A DNA stretch of 64,000 bases from JAAGZL01 sp050291365. GTDB taxonomy: Bacteria; Pseudomonadota; Gammaproteobacteria; Chromatiales; Chromatiaceae. The stretch lies in contig JBNKJS010000017.1 in the NCBI GenBank assembly GCA_050291365.1, forward strand, positions 25,353 through 89,352, written 5' to 3'. The translations under genes and the position numbers were made by a program. Shown piece by piece: positions 24,591-32,701 of the stretch. Each line of letters opens with the position of its first letter. Position 1 is the stretch's first letter. The notes beneath the pieces were generated by a model that had not been told where the DNA came from, did not search any database, and was given only the letters and a program-made list of their open reading frames with translations.

Positions 24591-26462
24591 CTATTCAAAT
24601 TCGTCCACACTATGACCAGACATGGCCTTGGTGACACTAGCGTTCATGCGCCGCTCCACATAGAACTCACACGCCTTTTCCAGCGCCTCTATCTCCTTCT
24701 GTATCTGGATATGGTCACCGGAAGTGGTTATTTCAACCAGGCGTGCCAATTGGACCTCAACCTTCTCCCGCTCTTCCGGGTTCAAAAGCGCATCGCCATC
24801 CGTGTCCAGGGCGGAACGCAGGGCCTCTATCACCCTCTCCGCCTCCACCTGCTGCTCGCGCAGACGTCTTGCCTCCAGATCTTTTTGGGCATAGTCGATG
24901 GAGTCCCGCAGCATCCCTTCAATCTCGCTATCAGTAAGACCATAAGACGGTTTCACTTCGATTCCTGTCTTCACCCCGCTGGACTTCTCTTCCGCCTCCA
25001 CATGTAACAGGCCATCTGCATCCACAGAAAAGGTTACCTGGATACGGGCAGCACCCGCCACCATTGGAGGTATACCCCGCAGTTCAAATCTTGCCAGGGA
25101 GCGGCAATCGCTGACCAACTCGCGTTCACCCTGCAGTACATGTACCGCCAGGGCGGTTTGGCCATCCTTGAAGGTGGTGAACTCCTGGGCTCGGGCCACC
25201 GGGATGGTGGTGTTGCGCGGGATGATCTTCTCCACCAGTCCACCCATAGTCTCGATGCCCAGGGAGAGGGGATTTACATCCAGCAGCAGCATCTCGCCGT
25301 CTGGTTTGTTTCCGGCCAGCACATCGGCCTGGATAGCCGCACCTACAGCTACTACGCGATCCGGGTCTATGCTGGTAAGAACTTCGGTGTTAAAGAAATC
25401 TCCCACCATCTCCCGCACCAGTAGCACACGGGTGGAGCCTCCCACCATCACTACATCTTCTACATCATCCGCCTTGATGCCGGCATCACGCAGGGCACGT
25501 CGACAGGGACCCAGGGTCTTGCGGATCAGGGGCTGAATGAGTTCATTGAATGTGTCGCGGCTGAGGGTGCCTTTCCAGTAGGTGCCGTCTTCCAGTTCCA
25601 GCTTGATCTCTGCTATCTTAGCTTCTGTCAGGGTCTCTTTGGCGGCGCAGGCATCACGCATGAGACGCCGCAGCATGGCGTGTCCCGCGTCGTCCTTAAC
25701 GCCGGCCTGCTGCATAATCCACTCCGCTACCAACTGGTCAAGATCATCCCCGCCCAGGGCAGAGTCTCCACCAGTGGAGAGCACCTCAAACACGCCACGA
25801 TTGAGACGCAGAATAGAGATATCGAAGGTGCCGCCCCCCAGGTCATAGATAGCATGAATCCCGTCGGAACCACTATCCAACCCGTAGGCCACGGCCGCCG
25901 CGGTGGGTTCGTTCAGCAGACGCAATACATTCAGCCCTGCCAGTTTGGCTGCATCCTTGGTGGCCTGACGCTGAGCATCATCGAAATAGGCCGGAACGGT
26001 TATGACCACACCGGTCAACTCACCACCCAGGGTCTGCTCCGCTCTTTGCGCCAGGGTCTTCAGGATCTCAGCCGATACCTCTACCGGGCTGACATCGCCG
26101 GCAACGGTATGAATGCGCGGCACTGCGGTGTCATCCTGCCTGAACTCGTAAGGCAGGCGTTCACCCAGGCTCTTGATGTCCTCAATCCCCCGCCCCAGCA
26201 GACGCTTGGCGGAGACAACAGTATTCAATGGATCGGTTGCAGCCTCAGCTTTGGCCCCATAGCCCACCACTACCTCATCTTGCAGATAACGCACCACCGA
26301 CGGCAGCCGGTGATGGCCTTCTGCATCTGGTAACGTCTCCGGTTTGGCCGAGCGCACGCTGGCTACCAGGGAGTTGGTAGTGCCCAGGTCTATGCCCGCC
26401 GCTAGTTTATGTTGATGGGGAGCGGCCGACTGGCCCGGCTCTGATAGTTGCAACAGTGCCAT
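24591..26462 (-). CDS. hscA: Fe-S cluster co-chaperone HscA (Hsp70 type)
   Basis: Specialised Hsp70 that, with HscB, releases clusters from IscU. The 623 residues have the ATPase domain motifs GIDLGTTNSLVA, VPAYFDDAQRQATKDAA, NEPTAAAVAYGLD and DLGGGTFDIS. The substrate-binding domain follows (DVNPLSLGIETMGG, then IPRNTTIPVARAQEFTTF). It lacks the acidic EEVD-like DnaK tail, as expected for HscA. The start overlaps the hscB stop by one base (TAATG). Confidence 0.97.
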   Translation of the reverse strand: MALLQLSEPGQSAAPHQHKLAAGIDLGTTNSLVASVRSAKPETLPDAEGHHRLPSVVRYLQDEVVVGYGAKAEAATDPLNTVVSAKRLLGRGIEDIKSLGERLPYEFRQDDTAVPRIHTVAGDVSPVEVSAEILKTLAQRAEQTLGGELTGVVITVPAYFDDAQRQATKDAAKLAGLNVLRLLNEPTAAAVAYGLDSGSDGIHAIYDLGGGTFDISILRLNRGVFEVLSTGGDSALGGDDLDQLVAEWIMQQAGVKDDAGHAMLRRLMRDACAAKETLTEAKIAEIKLELEDGTYWKGTLSRDTFNELIQPLIRKTLGPCRRALRDAGIKADDVEDVVMVGGSTRVLLVREMVGDFFNTEVLTSIDPDRVVAVGAAIQADVLAGNKPDGEMLLLDVNPLSLGIETMGGLVEKIIPRNTTIPVARAQEFTTFKDGQTALAVHVLQGERELVSDCRSLARFELRGIPPMVAGAARIQVTFSVDADGLLHVEAEEKSSGVKTGIEVKPSYGLTDSEIEGMLRDSIDYAQKDLEARRLREQQVEAERVIEALRSALDTDGDALLNPEEREKVEVQLARLVEITTSGDHIQIQKEIEALEKACEFYVERRMNASVTKAMSGHSVDEFE

Positions 26463-27007
26463 TACAAGGCGTCCTCAAGTTCAGCTTCCAGGGATTCGGC
26501 ATCCTGGTGTAGCTTTTGTAGAAATTGCATCTTCAATACGGTCTCTCGTGCCTGCTCCAGATGCTCTGGCTCAGCAGATGCAAACTGTTGTGTCAGCTTT
26601 TCGATCAGCACCAGGATTCTGTTATCAATACCGCCGATAATATTGGCCACCACGTCTAGTGGATCTGCCTGCTCTTTAACCTCGGCCAACTGTTCGCGCA
26701 GCTCCATCTGTTCCATCAGGAACTCCATATCCTGGGTTGACTCTCTGCCATCCCCCATCTCTTTTCCATGCAGCGATAGTAGATATTTGGCACGCAGCAT
26801 CGGATCTTTCAGGGTCTGGAATGCCTCGTTGATCAGGGTGGCGCCCTGCATTGAGAGGCGGCGCTCCTGCTCCGAGGCAGAGGCGAATCTGTCTGGGTGT
26901 ACTACCCGCTGCAGGTTACGATAACTCTCCGCCAGCTCGCTGGCATCAACGGAATAACTCACCGGCAGCCCAAACAGTTCATAGTAATTTTTAGAAAAAT
27001 CTAGCAT
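26462..27007 (-). CDS. hscB: Fe-S assembly J-protein HscB
   Basis: J-domain co-chaperone that brings IscU to HscA. The N-terminal J-domain (residues 1-75) carries the HPDRF motif (VVHPDRFAS), and the C-terminal three-helix bundle (about 95-175) is the IscU-binding part, with MEFLMEQMELREQL. Length 181 against about 171 in E. coli. A 99-bp gap with a hairpin separates it from iscA, a usual break point between the scaffold and chaperone halves of the operon. Confidence 0.96.
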   Translation of the reverse strand: MLDFSKNYYELFGLPVSYSVDASELAESYRNLQRVVHPDRFASASEQERRLSMQGATLINEAFQTLKDPMLRAKYLLSLHGKEMGDGRESTQDMEFLMEQMELREQLAEVKEQADPLDVVANIIGGIDNRILVLIEKLTQQFASAEPEHLEQARETVLKMQFLQKLHQDAESLEAELEDAL

Positions 27008-27054
27008 GTGACGATTTGTCTGTATTAGTAGCGCTTATCAGATGCCGTAAAATG

Positions 27055-27086
27055 ATATCCCCTCTCCCATTTAGGAGAAGGGATAT
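27055..27086 (-). promoter_or_regulatory. Hairpin between iscA and hscB
   Basis: Thirteen-base inverted repeat around a six-base loop. The arms are ATATCCCCTCTCC and GGAGAAGGGATAT. Read as minus-strand RNA the single mismatch becomes a G-U pair, so the whole stem can form in the isc transcript. Only a short T run follows, so it may be a partial attenuator or an RNA-processing/stability site, not a full terminator. Confidence 0.5.
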
Positions 27087-27106
27087 GGGTAATCTGGTTT
27101 AATATC

Positions 27107-27430
27107 CTAGACGGTAAAACTCTCACCACAACCACACTTATCCTTGGTGTTGGGATTGTTGAACTTAAAACCTTCGTTCAGCCCCTCCTTGCCGTAGTCC
27201 AGCTCTGTACCATCCAGGTAGGCAAGGCTCTTTGGATCCACTATTACCTTGACGCCGCGATCTTCAAAAATCAGATCCTCTTCATTCTTCTCATCGGCGA
27301 ATTCAAGCACATAGGCCATACCGGAACAGCCCGATGTGCGCACCCCAAGACGAATCCCCAGGCCGCTGCCGCGATTATCTAAAAAACGCTGCACATGGTT
27401 AGCAGCCGCTTCAGTCATAGTTATTGCCAT
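27107..27430 (-). CDS. iscA: A-type Fe-S carrier IscA
   Basis: Carrier of nascent Fe-S clusters. The ATG at 27430 (MAITMTEAAANHVQRFL) is chosen over the longer open frame because it matches the family start and follows AGAGAGA. The 107 residues contain the three ligand cysteines, one in RTSGCSGMAYV and two in the terminal CGCGESF. It lies 16 bp after iscU. Confidence 0.96.
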   Translation of the reverse strand: MAITMTEAAANHVQRFLDNRGSGLGIRLGVRTSGCSGMAYVLEFADEKNEEDLIFEDRGVKVIVDPKSLAYLDGTELDYGKEGLNEGFKFNNPNTKDKCGCGESFTV

Positions 27431-27446
27431 AGATCTCTCTCTTACC

Positions 27447-27836
27447 TTAAGACTTAGTCTGTTTCTGGGTATAGTCGTTGACTGCAGCCTTGATAGCATC
27501 CTCAGCCAACACTGAACAATGAACCTTAACCGGCGGCAGAGCCAGCTCTTCTGCGATCTCCGAGTTCTTTATCTGCTGAGCCTCTTCCAGGGTCTTACCC
27601 TTTACCCATTCGGTCAACAGGCTGCTGGAGGCGATTGCTGATCCGCAGCCGTAGGTCTTGAACTTGGCATCTTCAATCACGCCTTCGTCACTAACCTTGA
27701 TCTGCAGACGCATGACATCGCCACAGGCCGGAGCACCAACCATGCCCGTACCAACGCCCTTATCCTCTTTATCCAGAGTACCCACATTCCGTGGGTTCTC
27801 ATAATGATCTAAAACCTTATCACTATATGCCATCAT
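27447..27836 (-). CDS. iscU: Fe-S cluster scaffold IscU
   Basis: Scaffold on which IscS-derived sulfur and iron are built into clusters. The 129 residues include the three ligand cysteines in GAPACGDVM, TYGCGSAIA and VHCSVLAEDA, and the LPPVKVHC segment recognised by HscA. Two consecutive ATG codons stand at the start after AGGAGAGAG; the second gives the usual MAYSDKVLDHY. Confidence 0.98.
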   Translation of the reverse strand: MMAYSDKVLDHYENPRNVGTLDKEDKGVGTGMVGAPACGDVMRLQIKVSDEGVIEDAKFKTYGCGSAIASSSLLTEWVKGKTLEEAQQIKNSEIAEELALPPVKVHCSVLAEDAIKAAVNDYTQKQTKS

Positions 27837-27909
27837 CTCTCTCCTGCTGTGGTGTCACACCATAATCTGTAGACACCAATAAAATAGTTTCGAGCCTTTA
27901 TTATTAGTT

Positions 27910-29124
27910 TTAGTGTCCCGACCAATTAATCGACTTAAGATCTATACCGTCCTGGAACATCTCCCATAGTGGAGAGAGATCACGCAGACGTGTTACCTCA
28001 TGCCTAAGCTTGTCTACCACCATATCCACCTCTTCTTCGGTGGAAAACCGGCCGAAGGTGAAACGAATAGAGCTGTGGGCCAGCTCGTCATCACGACCCA
28101 GGGCCCTTAGCACATAGCTCGGCTCCAGGCTGGCCGAGGTGCAGGCGGAACCGGAAGAGACCGCAATGTCGCGCAAGGCCAGGATCAATGACTCACCCTC
28201 TACAAAATTAAAACTAACATTGAGGTTCCCGGCCACCCTCTGTTCCAGATCGCCATTCAGGTACACCTCTTCCATGTCCTTAATACCGTCCCAAAGGCGG
28301 TTACGCAGTGACAGCAGCTTTTCATTCTCAGACTGCATCTCCTCTTTGGCAATACGAAATGCCTCGCCCATCCCTACTATCTGATGAGTAGGCAGAGTAC
28401 CGGAACGCATTCCGCGTTCGTGTCCACCACCATGCATCTGGGCCTCAATGCGCACTCTGGGCTTACGCTGTACATATAGGGCGCCAATACCCTTAGGCCC
28501 ATATATCTTATGGGCGGAAAAAGACATCAAATCGACCTTCATCTCATTGAGATCGATTGGCACCTTGCCCGCACTCTGGGCAGCATCCACATGAAAAAGC
28601 ACCTTTTTGGAGCGTGTCAACTCACCTATAGCAGCGATATCTTGCACTACGCCAATCTCATTGTTTACATGCATAATCGATACCAGGATGGTGTCATCCC
28701 GTATCGCCGCTTCTAGCTTAGCCAGGTCAATCAAACCATTGGGTTCCGGATCCATGTAGGTTACTTCAAAGCCTTCACGCTCCAGTTGGCGACAGCTATC
28801 CAGCACCGCTTTATGCTCAGTCTTGCAGGTGATAATGTGTTTGCCCTTCTTCTGATAGAAGTGGGCAGCGCCTTTGATAGCAAGGTTGTCTGACTCGGTG
28901 GCACCTGAGGTCCAGACGATCTCTTTGGGGTCTGCGTTTACTAAATCAGCAACATTAGCTCGCGCCTCTTCCACCAGTTTCTCTGCATCCCATCCATACT
29001 GGTGAGAACGGGATGCTGGGTTGCCAAATACCCCATCCGGGGTTAGGCACTCCATCATGCTCTTAGCAACCCTGGGATCAACCGGTGTGGTGGCCGAATA
29101 ATCCATATAGATCGGTAACTTCAT
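27910..29124 (-). CDS. iscS: Cysteine desulfurase IscS
   Basis: PLP enzyme that takes sulfur from cysteine for Fe-S clusters and for tRNA thiolation. The 404 residues carry IYMDYSATTPVDPRV at the N-terminus, the PLP lysine in SFSAHKIYGPKG, and the active-site cysteine loop SGSACTSASLEPSYVLRALG, followed by the conserved RFTFGRFSTEEEVD. It starts 35 bp after iscR with GGAG upstream. Confidence 0.99.
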   Translation of the reverse strand: MKLPIYMDYSATTPVDPRVAKSMMECLTPDGVFGNPASRSHQYGWDAEKLVEEARANVADLVNADPKEIVWTSGATESDNLAIKGAAHFYQKKGKHIITCKTEHKAVLDSCRQLEREGFEVTYMDPEPNGLIDLAKLEAAIRDDTILVSIMHVNNEIGVVQDIAAIGELTRSKKVLFHVDAAQSAGKVPIDLNEMKVDLMSFSAHKIYGPKGIGALYVQRKPRVRIEAQMHGGGHERGMRSGTLPTHQIVGMGEAFRIAKEEMQSENEKLLSLRNRLWDGIKDMEEVYLNGDLEQRVAGNLNVSFNFVEGESLILALRDIAVSSGSACTSASLEPSYVLRALGRDDELAHSSIRFTFGRFSTEEEVDMVVDKLRHEVTRLRDLSPLWEMFQDGIDLKSINWSGH

Positions 29125-29159
29125 TAATACTTACTCCAGAAAATATTCTGTAAAATATA

Positions 29160-29657
29160 TTACGAAGCAGATTGTGTGCCAGATAGCATCTTTTCTGCTG
29201 AATCTTGTTGCGGTGTCTCTGCGCTCAGACCATGAGACGCTGATGCCTTCTGCACGCAACATTTCTTGACCAAATCATGCAGCGATATACCGCTTAGATG
29301 TTGATAGATACGGGAACTGAGATCCTCCCAGAGATCGTGGGTAAGACAGGGCTGATTCTCATGACAATCGTGAGAACCACGACAGCTTGTGGTGTCGATA
29401 TTCTCATCCACCGCTGCTATCACCTCAGCAACAGATATCTCTCGTGCATCACGACCCAGCATATATCCGCCTCCAGGTCCCCGCACACTGGACACCAGAG
29501 ATTCTCTACGCAGGCGGGCGAATAGTTGCTCCAGATAGGAGAGCGAAATATGCTGTCTGCTGGCCACATCCGCCAGGGTAATCGGACCTGATTCTGCATG
29601 AATAGCCAGATCCAGAATTGCCGTTACGGCATAGCGTCCCTTGGTAGTAAGCTTCAC
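29160..29657 (-). CDS. iscR: Fe-S cluster-responsive regulator IscR
   Basis: Rrf2-family regulator that binds a 2Fe-2S cluster and represses its own operon when clusters are plentiful. The winged helix (residues 1-70) is typical: MKLTTKGRYAVTAILDLA and the wing SSVRGPGGGYMLGR. The cluster ligands C92, C98, C104 and H107 fall at exactly the E. coli positions. It heads the isc operon, and an IscR-type box overlaps its promoter, so autoregulation is expected. It shares most of its sequence plan with the second copy at 35198-35674. Confidence 0.97.
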   Translation of the reverse strand: MKLTTKGRYAVTAILDLAIHAESGPITLADVASRQHISLSYLEQLFARLRRESLVSSVRGPGGGYMLGRDAREISVAEVIAAVDENIDTTSCRGSHDCHENQPCLTHDLWEDLSSRIYQHLSGISLHDLVKKCCVQKASASHGLSAETPQQDSAEKMLSGTQSAS

Positions 29658-29704
29658 GTTGACTACTCCTTATGGCCAGTACATACTATATATCTAATAA
29701 CTCT

Positions 29705-29737
29705 AATATATAATTACCGAGTAAATTAGTCAACTAT
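29705..29737 (-). promoter_or_regulatory. isc operon promoter with overlapping IscR type 1 box
   Basis: On the minus strand, -35 TTGACT (29733-29728), a 17-base spacer and -10 TATATT (29710-29705) point at iscR. The 25 bases 29737-29713 begin ATAGTTGACT and end TACTCGGTAAT, closely matching the IscR type 1 consensus (ATASYYGACT-RWWWYAGTC-RRSTAT). The box covers the -35, the geometry of iscR autorepression in E. coli. Confidence 0.85.
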
Positions 29738-29747
29738 TATAATAGTA

Positions 29748-30560
29748 CTACTTGTGGCCTGAATCATCTCCGTTATCCCCCTCCCTGGACTCTAATTTAC
29801 TAAGCTCTTCAGCAGTTGAGGCAATCTCGCAGGAATCCAGACTGGGAAGCTCTACATTCATCTGCTCACCACTCACTGTCTTTATTGCATCGCACATGGT
29901 CTGCATGCGCTCATCCAGCACATGGATATGATCCAACATGCAGTTGATTGCGTGGGCCACCGGGTCGGGGGCATCCTGAGTTGCGCCGTAGGCGTCAAAC
30001 CCCATCTTGTCGGCCATATCCTTTCGCCTTTGCTCATCTAGCGGTTTGTTTGCTTCCACCAAACGCCCAGGCACACCTATCACTGTGGCCCCGTCTGGCA
30101 CCGGTTTTAAAACCACCGCATTGGAACCAACCCTGGCGTCATCCCCAATCGAAATTGGCCCCAGCACCTTGGCACCAGCACCCACAACCACGTTATTTCC
30201 CAGGGTTGGGTGACGCTTTCCTTTATCCCAACTGGTGCCTCCAAGGGTGACGCCATGATAAAGGGTGCAGTCATCACCGATGATTGCGGTCTCACCGATC
30301 ACTACACCCATACCATGATCGATGAAGAAACGGCGACCGATCTTTGCACCTGGATGTATCTCTATACCGGTAACCAAACGGGCAACATTTGAAAGAATGC
30401 GGGCCAGCAAACAGAACCCCTTCTCCCATAGAAGATGGGTCAGTCGATGCATAAGGGTTGCATGCAGCCCAGGATATGTGGTCAAAACCTCGAAGGTGTT
30501 TCGGGCTGCTGGATCTCGCTCAAAAACGCATGCGATATCCTCTTTGATTCTGGAAAACAT
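29748..30560 (-). CDS. cysE: Serine O-acetyltransferase
   Basis: Makes O-acetylserine for cysteine synthesis. Of 270 residues, the N-terminal helical domain is short and the left-handed beta helix (about 60-175) has the hexapeptide turns IHPGAKIGRRFFIDHG, GDDCTLYHGVTLGG and GDDARVGSNAVV, with the catalytic DHG histidine. The C-terminal 80 residues are an unusual acidic tail (ESREGDNGDDSGHK end), not part of the enzyme core. It stands directly upstream of iscR and downstream of trmJ, the usual neighbour order. Confidence 0.95.
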   Translation of the reverse strand: MFSRIKEDIACVFERDPAARNTFEVLTTYPGLHATLMHRLTHLLWEKGFCLLARILSNVARLVTGIEIHPGAKIGRRFFIDHGMGVVIGETAIIGDDCTLYHGVTLGGTSWDKGKRHPTLGNNVVVGAGAKVLGPISIGDDARVGSNAVVLKPVPDGATVIGVPGRLVEANKPLDEQRRKDMADKMGFDAYGATQDAPDPVAHAINCMLDHIHVLDERMQTMCDAIKTVSGEQMNVELPSLDSCEIASTAEELSKLESREGDNGDDSGHK

Positions 30561-30619
30561 ATTGCTGGCTCCGGCCTTTTTTTGTCCATCTAGTAAAGAC
30601 TAATTAGTCTACTAGATTA

Positions 30620-31357
30620 TTATTCATTTTTCCCAGAACATCTCTTTGACTTGCGCCCTTGAGCTGCGCTCAGGATTCCGCGTACAATATTGATCTCATC
30701 CTGATCCGGTCTGGCCCGGAAGAACATGCGCCTTAAGCGTCGCTGTAACTTATCTGACTGACGCGGGTCGGAGAAGCCGATATCCTGCATCGCCTGCTCC
30801 AGATGTTGGTATAGGCCCTCCAGCTCCTCTGCGCTTGCCACATCCAGTCGCTCTGGTTGCTCTCCACTCTGATTTAAAGAGGCCATATGCAGCTCATAGG
30901 TCAGCACCTGAACCGCCTGGGAGAGATTCAGCGAGCTGTACTCCTCATTTGCCGGGATATGGGCCAGTAGATGACAACGGTCCAGCTCGCTATTGGACAG
31001 GCCTGAGCTCTCCCTGCCGAATATGATCGCCACCTCCCCGTGTTGCGCCTCGCCCAGAAGCTGCTGGGCACACTCTCTGGGATTGACCTGGGGCCAGTTG
31101 ACACTACGCAATCTGGCGCTTGCCCCCACCACCATGCGACAGCCCTGCAGGGCCTCGTCCAGGGTGGCGCAGACCCGGGCTCGCTGTAGCAGATCATCTG
31201 CCCCAGAGGCCCGGTCTGTGGCCTCAGCGCTGGGATAGCGTTTAGGCTGAACCAGGTACAACCGTTCAAGACACATGTTTTTCATGGCACGCGCCACAGC
31301 GCCGATGTTTCCGGGGTGGGTAGTACCGATCAGGACTATTCTGATATTGCTGAGCAT
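30620..31357 (-). CDS. trmJ: tRNA (cytidine/uridine-2'-O-)-methyltransferase TrmJ
   Basis: SPOUT methyltransferase that modifies ribose 32 of certain tRNAs. The 245 residues hold the SpoU motifs IGTTHPGNIGAVARAMKNM, IIFGRESSGLSNSELDRCH and YSSLNLSQAVQVLTYEL, forming the knot for S-adenosylmethionine. The length is as in E. coli. It is divergent from suhB across about 100 bp, a conserved arrangement. Confidence 0.96.
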   Translation of the reverse strand: MLSNIRIVLIGTTHPGNIGAVARAMKNMCLERLYLVQPKRYPSAEATDRASGADDLLQRARVCATLDEALQGCRMVVGASARLRSVNWPQVNPRECAQQLLGEAQHGEVAIIFGRESSGLSNSELDRCHLLAHIPANEEYSSLNLSQAVQVLTYELHMASLNQSGEQPERLDVASAEELEGLYQHLEQAMQDIGFSDPRQSDKLQRRLRRMFFRARPDQDEINIVRGILSAAQGRKSKRCSGKNE

Positions 31358-31458
31358 GGGGTCGAAGATTACATCATAAATCCAATGAAGTCATAGCATC
31401 ACAAACTCTGACGAAAAAACCTTTTAACTAACCTGTAGTTGATGTATCTTTGCCGCCC

Positions 31459-32256
31459 ATGCACCCAATGATCAACATCGCAGTACGCGCGGCCCGTAGC
31501 GCAGGTAATATCCTGACACGCTATTTCGAGCACACCGACACCCTGACCGTAACAGAGAAGAACAAGAATGAGTTTGTCTCTGAGGTGGATAAGGCGGCTG
31601 AAGAGGCCATTATCGAGGTCCTGCGCAAATCCTACCCAGACCACTCCATACTGGGCGAAGAGAGCGGCAGCCATAAAGGCAACGACTACCAATGGGTGAT
31701 AGACCCACTGGATGGAACCACAAACTACCTGCGTGGACAGCCACATTTCTCTATCTCAATCGCCCTCAAGTTTCAGGGCCAGCTTGAGCACGGCGTCATC
31801 TACGATCCTCTACGGGAAGAGATGTTCAGCGCCACTCGTGGTGCAGGCGCCTTTCTCAACGACCGGCGTATGCGTGTTACCCAACGCAAGGGACTGGATG
31901 GGGCGTTGATCGGAACCGGCTTTCCCTATCGGGACCACAGCCAGTTGGATGCCTACCTGGGCATGTTGCGAGATATGATTACCGATACCGCCGGCATACG
32001 CCGCCCCGGCTCCGCCGCCCTGGATTTTGCCTATGTGGCCGCAGGCCGCCTGGATGGATTCTGGGAACTGGGACTCTCTGAATGGGACTTCGCCGCCGGC
32101 GCCCTGCTGGTTAAAGAGGCGGGGGGCACAGTCACCGATATTGGTGGTGGTGATCGCTATCTGGAATCAGGAAATGTGATTGCTGGCGGTCTCAAGACCC
32201 ATGCCGCCATGTTGAAGTTGATCAAGCCCCATCTGAACGAACACATCAGGTATTAA
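31459..32256 (+). CDS. suhB: Inositol-1-monophosphatase family protein SuhB
   Basis: Mg-dependent phosphatase fold, also an rRNA transcription antitermination factor in E. coli. I choose the ATG at 31459 (MHPMINIAVRAARSAGN, as in E. coli) over the upstream TTG at 31450. Motifs: the metal site GEESG near residue 64, WVIDPLDGTTNYLRG near 80, and the C-terminal SEWDFAAGALLVKEAGG. There are 265 residues. No good Shine-Dalgarno is seen. Confidence 0.95.
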   Translation: MHPMINIAVRAARSAGNILTRYFEHTDTLTVTEKNKNEFVSEVDKAAEEAIIEVLRKSYPDHSILGEESGSHKGNDYQWVIDPLDGTTNYLRGQPHFSISIALKFQGQLEHGVIYDPLREEMFSATRGAGAFLNDRRMRVTQRKGLDGALIGTGFPYRDHSQLDAYLGMLRDMITDTAGIRRPGSAALDFAYVAAGRLDGFWELGLSEWDFAAGALLVKEAGGTVTDIGGGDRYLESGNVIAGGLKTHAAMLKLIKPHLNEHIRY

Positions 32257-32272
32257 AACAACACCAACGAAA

Positions 32273-32298
32273 ATCGCCCGCAGGAGCGGGCTCCTACA
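32273..32298. repeat. Single REP element
   Basis: Twenty-six bases identical to 23001-23026, with the palindrome CCCGCAGGAGCGGG. It stands 17 bp after suhB. This is the solitary form of the element seen as an inverted pair at 22961-23026. Confidence 0.8.
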
Positions 32299-32454
32299 GT
32301 TATTCGAAGGTCCTTGGTCTTATTATTAAGATTCAAAATCGCGACCCAGTACAAAACCTCAGTAGTTTATTTCCTATATCATACATGGGGTTAAAGATTG
32401 GCTAACGGATGCCGCTAGCAGTAATGAAGATCACAACAAAAGGCAATTAGTCTC

Positions 32455-32688
32455 ATGACTGACAGGAAAAAACCTACTGTATTGACCGATACAGCGCTTG
32501 AGATGGTTATGCGGGATGTTATCGACTCTATGTGCGAATACTCTCTGGAGTCAGGATTCCAGCCATCAGACGGCGGTTTTAAGATTATTGAGATATATCC
32601 TGCTCATAAGGAAAGCAGTGCCGTCTTGCAGCCTCATAAAGATAGCGAGATTATAGAGTTTCCTAATCTGCGCCGAGCTACTGGTTAA
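32455..32688 (+). CDS. Small hypothetical protein
   Basis: Seventy-seven residues beginning MTDRKKPTVLTDTALEM, soluble, with no transmembrane segment, cysteine pair or motif that I recognise. It contains one cysteine and a basic C-terminal end (PNLRRATG). AAGGCAATT is the only ribosome-site candidate. It ends 14 bp before the convergent hemN stop. Codon use looks like the neighbours. It may be a real small gene or chance; I lean slightly toward real. Confidence 0.5.
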   Translation: MTDRKKPTVLTDTALEMVMRDVIDSMCEYSLESGFQPSDGGFKIIEIYPAHKESSAVLQPHKDSEIIEFPNLRRATG

Positions 32689-32701
32689 ACACCGATCTTC
32701 A

